Assembly: GCA_937958185.1 (NCBI GenBank)
Contig: CALFFN010000022.1
Coordinates: forward strand, 165,361 to 229,360
Length of the DNA stretch: 64,000 nt
Direction of reading: 5' to 3'
Origin: an uncultured Neglectibacter sp.
GTDB taxonomy: Bacteria; Bacillota; Clostridia; Oscillospirales; Acutalibacteraceae
Under the pieces are notes generated by a model. The model worked only from the letters and a program-made list of their open reading frames with translations, was not told the DNA's origin and made no database searches. The position numbers and the translations under genes were made by a program. This document shows, piece after piece, positions 60,982 to 64,000 of this stretch; within the stretch, counting starts at the first letter, position 1; each line of letters starts with the position of its first letter.

Positions 60982-62160
60982 TCAGGAAGTTTTCACATTC
61001 TTTTTTCCGGGAGCCGTATTCCGGCAGATCGCCTTTACCCGCATGGTCAAGGCGTCCATTTCCTCTTTTCTGGTAAACACAGAGGGGGAGACCCGCACCG
61101 TGCCCGTTTCCAGCGTTCCCATCTTTTCGTGGGCAAGGGGCGCGCAGTGCAGCCCGCAGCGCACGGCAACGCCGGCTTTCGCCAGCTGCTCCCCCACCGC
61201 CTCGCTGGGCATTCCCTCTACCGTAAAGGACAGCACGGGCACGTACCAGGGCTGCCGGGGCATTTCCGTATACAGCTTGACCCCCGGTATTTTGGAAAGC
61301 CTGTCATACAGCAGCGCTGTTTTTCTCATTTCCTCCTGCCAGATGACCTCCGGGCGCTTCTTTTTCACAAATTCCATGCCTGCCCGCAGCGCCAGGATAC
61401 CCGGCACGTTCAGCGTGCCGCTTTCGTACCGCTCCGGCGGGTCGTCGGGCTGCAGCATACTGCGGGACTGGGTGCCTGTACCGCCTTCGATAAGGGTGCC
61501 CAGCTTATCCTGCGGGTCGCGGAAAATCAACATTCCCGTGCCCATGGGACCGTACAGCCCCTTGTGCCCCGCGCAGCAGAGATAGTCGATGCCGCTGTCG
61601 GCAAGGCTGATGGGGAGAATGCCCGCGCTTTGGGCGCAGTCCACGCATATCTTCGCCCCGTACTGATGGCACAGGGCGGCAATGCGCTCCACTGGAACGC
61701 GAATGCCAAAGACGTTGGACGCCTGGGTGCAGACCACCAGCTTTGTATTGGCGTTCATCGCCTGCCGGAAGGCGTCGGTGGTGGCGTCGCTGTCCGCGGG
61801 GGTCACCTTTGCCACCGTATAGGTCACGCCCCGGTTCTTCAATTCGACCAGAGGGCGCATGACGGCGTTGTGTTCCAAATCGGACACCACCACATGGTCG
61901 CCGCTTTTCAGGCTGCCCTTCAGCACCAGGTTCAGCGCCTGGGTGCAGCTGGGCTGGAACACCACGCATTCCGGTCCGGCGGCGCCGAACAGCTCCGCGG
62001 CGCACCTGCGGCACTCGTACACCGCCCGGGTGGTGCGCATGCTCATTTCATAGCCGCTCCGCCCTGGGTTCGCACCGAAATCCCGGACCGCCCGCAGCAG
62101 GGCTTCCCGCACTTGTGGCGGCTTGGGATAGGTGGTGGCGCTGTTGTCCAGATAGATCAT
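60982..62160 (-). CDS. cysteine desulfurase family protein (class V aminotransferase)
   Basis: 392 residues. PLP Lys in CAGHKGLYGP, YLDNSATTYPKP at the start, and the mobile Cys loop VRCGLHCAPLAH. Resembles the EF2568-type group (TIGR01977) often found with DUF3343 in selenium- or sulfur-handling contexts. It overlaps the DUF3343 gene by 4 nt (ATGA). Confidence 0.9.
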   Translation of the reverse strand: MIYLDNSATTYPKPPQVREALLRAVRDFGANPGRSGYEMSMRTTRAVYECRRCAAELFGAAGPECVVFQPSCTQALNLVLKGSLKSGDHVVVSDLEHNAVMRPLVELKNRGVTYTVAKVTPADSDATTDAFRQAMNANTKLVVCTQASNVFGIRVPVERIAALCHQYGAKICVDCAQSAGILPISLADSGIDYLCCAGHKGLYGPMGTGMLIFRDPQDKLGTLIEGGTGTQSRSMLQPDDPPERYESGTLNVPGILALRAGMEFVKKKRPEVIWQEEMRKTALLYDRLSKIPGVKLYTEMPRQPWYVPVLSFTVEGMPSEAVGEQLAKAGVAVRCGLHCAPLAHEKMGTLETGTVRVSPSVFTRKEEMDALTMRVKAICRNTAPGKKNVKTS

Positions 62161-62384
62161 CCGCCATCATCCTGTTCCAATCTGCCCAGGACCCTGATAT
62201 TGTTATCCCGCAGAATTTTCTCGGCGGCGTCCGCCCCCTGGGGGACGTACACGCCATAGCCGCAGCCCGTTTCCGACGTGCGGGGGATGCGCTCTACATA
62301 GCCCCGGATACCGTGCCTGCTCAAAAGCTCCTTTGCCTTCATGGCGTAAGTCACGGAGCTGACCATAAGGAGGGGCTTGCCCAT
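62157..62384 (-). CDS. DUF3343 putative Se/S carrier-like protein
   Basis: 75 residues. VSSVTYAMKAKELLSRHGI and the SETGCGYGVYVP loop, whose Cys is the likely sulfur/selenium carrier site. Stop overlaps the desulfurase start; they probably pass sulfur or selenium to one another. Confidence 0.88.
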   Translation of the reverse strand: MGKPLLMVSSVTYAMKAKELLSRHGIRGYVERIPRTSETGCGYGVYVPQGADAAEKILRDNNIRVLGRLEQDDGG

Positions 62385-62491
62385 AAAAAATCACCTCGTC
62401 GCTTTCTAAAAACAATGTGTAGCACTCCCTGACAAAAGGGGCAATGCTTATCCCATTTTATGCGCAAGGTGATTTTCGGTGCGGACGTCCC

Positions 62492-63682
62492 CTATCCGTT
62501 CTTTTCCAGAAGCGCCACGGCGGAGGCCGCCATGCCCTCTCCGCTGCCGGTAAAGCCCAGACCCTCCTCGGTGGTGGCTTTTACGCTGATACGGTCCACG
62601 TCCGTTTTGCAGGCAGCCGCCAGATTCCTGCGCATTTCCCCGATATAGGGGGAAATTTTCGGGCGCTGGGCAACGAGGGTGCAGTCCAGGTTCCCGATGG
62701 AATAGCCCTTTTCCCGAAGCAGCCTGCACACCTGGGAAAGGAGCTCCAGGCTGTCCGCCCCCTCAAACCGCGGGTCCGTGTCGGGGAACAGCTTTCCAAT
62801 ATCACCCAGCGCGGCTGCGCCAAGCAGCGCATCCGCCGCGGCATGGGCCAGCACGTCGGCGTCGGAATGCCCCAGAAGCCCCAGCTCAAAGGGAATTTCC
62901 ACGCCGCCTAAAATCAATTTTCGGTTTTCCGTCAAACGGTGCACATCGTAGCCATAGCCGATCCGCACCTGAGGGACCCGCTTTTCAGGCTCCACACCCT
63001 CGTCTCCCCTGTCCTCCACCAGCGCCCGGAGCAGAAGCATGTCCTCCGGGGTGGTGAGCTTTATGTTGCGGTAGTCCCCTTCGGAAAGCTTCACCCTGCC
63101 CCCGGCAGCTTCGATCAACTGGCAGTCGTCAGTGTACACGCTGCCGCTTTCCTCCGCCCTGTTCAGGGCGTACCAGTACAGCTCCCGCCGGAACGCCTGG
63201 GGGGTCTGGACGGCGAACAGCTTTTCCCGGGGCGGCGTTTCCTCCACAAACTCCTCCCCCAGCTTACAGGTGTCCTTGGAGGGCACCGCAGCCGTTGCCG
63301 CGCCGTGCTCCAGCGCGTCCCGGCAGACGCGTCCGATCACCTCCGGCGTGACCAGCGGGCGGGCGCCGTCATGGATCACCATATATTCCAGCTCCTCTGA
63401 AAGCGCCTCCACCCCCCGGCGGACAGAGCTCTGTCTGTCCGCTCCGCCAACGGTAAAGCGGACGGGCAGTGACAGCCCGGCGGCAGCCTGCCGCATTTCC
63501 GGCAAATCCTCTTCCCGGCAGACCACCACGATCTCACCGATCTCCGGGCTTGCGGCAAGAGCTTCCAGCGACCAGCGCAGCACGGGTCTGCCGCCCAGGC
63601 GCTCCAGCACCTTGGACCGTCCCCCACCCATGCGGCTGGAATTCCCCGCTGCCACTACCACCGCGCCGAATTGCTTTTCCAT
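62492..63682 (-). CDS. ispDF: bifunctional IspD/IspF (MEP pathway)
   Basis: 396 residues from the ATG at 63682 (AGGAGG 7 nt upstream). IspD part (about 1-230): VVAAGNSSRMGGGRSK and IHDGARPLV. IspF part (about 238-396): GYGYDVHRL metal site and GHSDADVLAHAAADALLGAAALGDIG. It makes CDP-ME and then cyclodiphosphate in isoprenoid synthesis. Transcribed through a long leader of tandem repeats. Confidence 0.96.
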   Translation of the reverse strand: MEKQFGAVVVAAGNSSRMGGGRSKVLERLGGRPVLRWSLEALAASPEIGEIVVVCREEDLPEMRQAAAGLSLPVRFTVGGADRQSSVRRGVEALSEELEYMVIHDGARPLVTPEVIGRVCRDALEHGAATAAVPSKDTCKLGEEFVEETPPREKLFAVQTPQAFRRELYWYALNRAEESGSVYTDDCQLIEAAGGRVKLSEGDYRNIKLTTPEDMLLLRALVEDRGDEGVEPEKRVPQVRIGYGYDVHRLTENRKLILGGVEIPFELGLLGHSDADVLAHAAADALLGAAALGDIGKLFPDTDPRFEGADSLELLSQVCRLLREKGYSIGNLDCTLVAQRPKISPYIGEMRRNLAAACKTDVDRISVKATTEEGLGFTGSGEGMAASAVALLEKNG

Positions 63683-63701
63683 CGTGTTCCTCCTTTTTTT
63701 G

Positions 63702-63964
63702 CTCGTGAACCCTCCAGGTACTGGGCACAAATCACCAACCCGACCGGGGGTTTCCGCTTTCATTCAGACTTTTACTCGTGAAACCTCTTAGCACGGAATG
63801 TAAATCACCAGCCCGACCGAAGGTTTCCGCTTTCATTCAGACTTTTATTCGAGAACCCTCTAGGTGCGGGACACAAGCTTTCCGCCCGACCGAAAGGTTT
63901 CTTTTTCCCCACTTTTTACTCGCGAACCCTCCAGGTACTGGGCACAAATCACCAACCCGACCGA
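63702..63964 (-). repeat. four tandem leader repeats (units of 73, 73, 71 bp and a partial)
   Basis: Unit starts at 63702, 63775, 63848 and 63919. On the minus strand each reads a GGTCGGG core, in most units TTGGTGATTT or CTGGTGATTT, then CC(A/C)...ACC and GGGTTC/GGTTTC. Units 1 and 4 share about 38 identical bases. Inside a unit GGT..CGGG can pair with CCCG..ACC (best in unit 3), so each could form an RNA hairpin. They lie between a -10 box (63977-63982) and ispDF. Confidence 0.8.
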
Positions 63965-63976
63965 GATTTTCTATAT

Positions 63977-63982
63977 ATTATA
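63977..63982 (-). promoter_or_regulatory. -10 box of the ispDF leader
   Basis: TATAAT on the minus strand; a -35 at 17-bp spacing would fall at or past the window edge. The leader is about 290 nt. Confidence 0.5.
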
Positions 63983-64000
63983 CTCTTTTCTTTTAGGATT

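Noticed and set aside
58414..62259. 1281-codon open frame on the plus strand
   Set aside because: It is antisense to cdaR, cdaA and the desulfurase genes, which have clear domains. Long antisense frames are common in GC-rich DNA with third-position bias.
63702..63964. Possible CRISPR array
   Set aside because: Units are contiguous with similarity across the whole period and no unique spacers of constant size.
63702..63964. T-box riboswitch
   Set aside because: No antiterminator T-box consensus; ispDF is not an amino acid or tRNA synthetase gene.

Overview
The window looks like a chromosome segment of a GC-rich (high-50s % by eye) gut-type Firmicute, most likely class Clostridia and near the Oscillospiraceae/Ruminococcaceae. 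The evidence is the gene set: CdaA-CdaR, YqeG, DUF951, a CD1247-type protein, EF-P next to an M24 peptidase, MltG next to a U32 peptidase, ThyX, several ECF sigma/anti-sigma pairs, tandem serpins and an exosortase G / Firmicu-CTERM locus. I see no rRNA, tRNA, CRISPR array or prophage.

Region 1 (1-8.5 kb) is the most striking part. A six-gene, tightly overlapping minus-strand operon encodes a Firmicu-CTERM surface protein, exosortase XrtG, a GT2 glycosyltransferase fused to a phosphoglycerol-transferase-like sulfatase domain, a membrane sensor with a degenerate GGDEF-like domain, a 6-PTPS-related protein, and the start of a PTPS-related membrane protein cut by the window edge. Between this operon and an upstream tyrosine recombinase gene lies a segment of about 170 bp flanked by inverted 12-6-12 recombination sites. 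It carries a good sigma-A promoter that currently points away from the operon. I read this as a phase-variable promoter caught in the OFF orientation.

Region 2 (8.8-16 kb) holds a TetR regulator, an oleate hydratase with a radical SAM/SPASM partner, a lipoprotein, and an AraC regulator divergent from a uroporphyrinogen-decarboxylase-like protein. Region 3 (16-26.5 kb) is minus-strand housekeeping: CD1247-type protein, efp, an M24 peptidase, yqeG, rpsU (58 aa), dacF, a U32 peptidase, mltG, 5-FTHF cyclo-ligase, a DJ-1 protein, tmk and thyX.

Region 4 (26.6-32.3 kb) is an ECF sigma factor followed by three serpins that are membrane-anchored, mosaic and differ in their reactive loops; a 171-bp MITE-like element follows. 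Region 5 (32.3-38 kb) is mixed metabolism: XRE regulator, acyltransferase-domain protein, dtd, aldose epimerase, GNAT, SDR and a flavodoxin-like protein. Region 6 (38-47.7 kb) has a secreted Ca-loop/His-rich protein next to an ECF/RsgI-like pair, a VanY-like pseudo-carboxypeptidase, a nucleobase permease, and two homologous ECF/DUF4179 modules facing each other across one shared terminator.

Region 7 (47.8-64 kb) is again housekeeping: rsmA with a GT-C-like membrane protein, dCMP-deaminase-like and DUF1624 genes, a VOC protein, M18 aminopeptidase, a lytic transglycosylase, a Sua5-CoaE fusion, prfA, DUF951, cdaR-cdaA, a cysteine desulfurase with DUF3343, and ispDF. The ispDF gene has a long leader made of four 71-73-bp tandem repeats whose core also occurs in the dtd leader.
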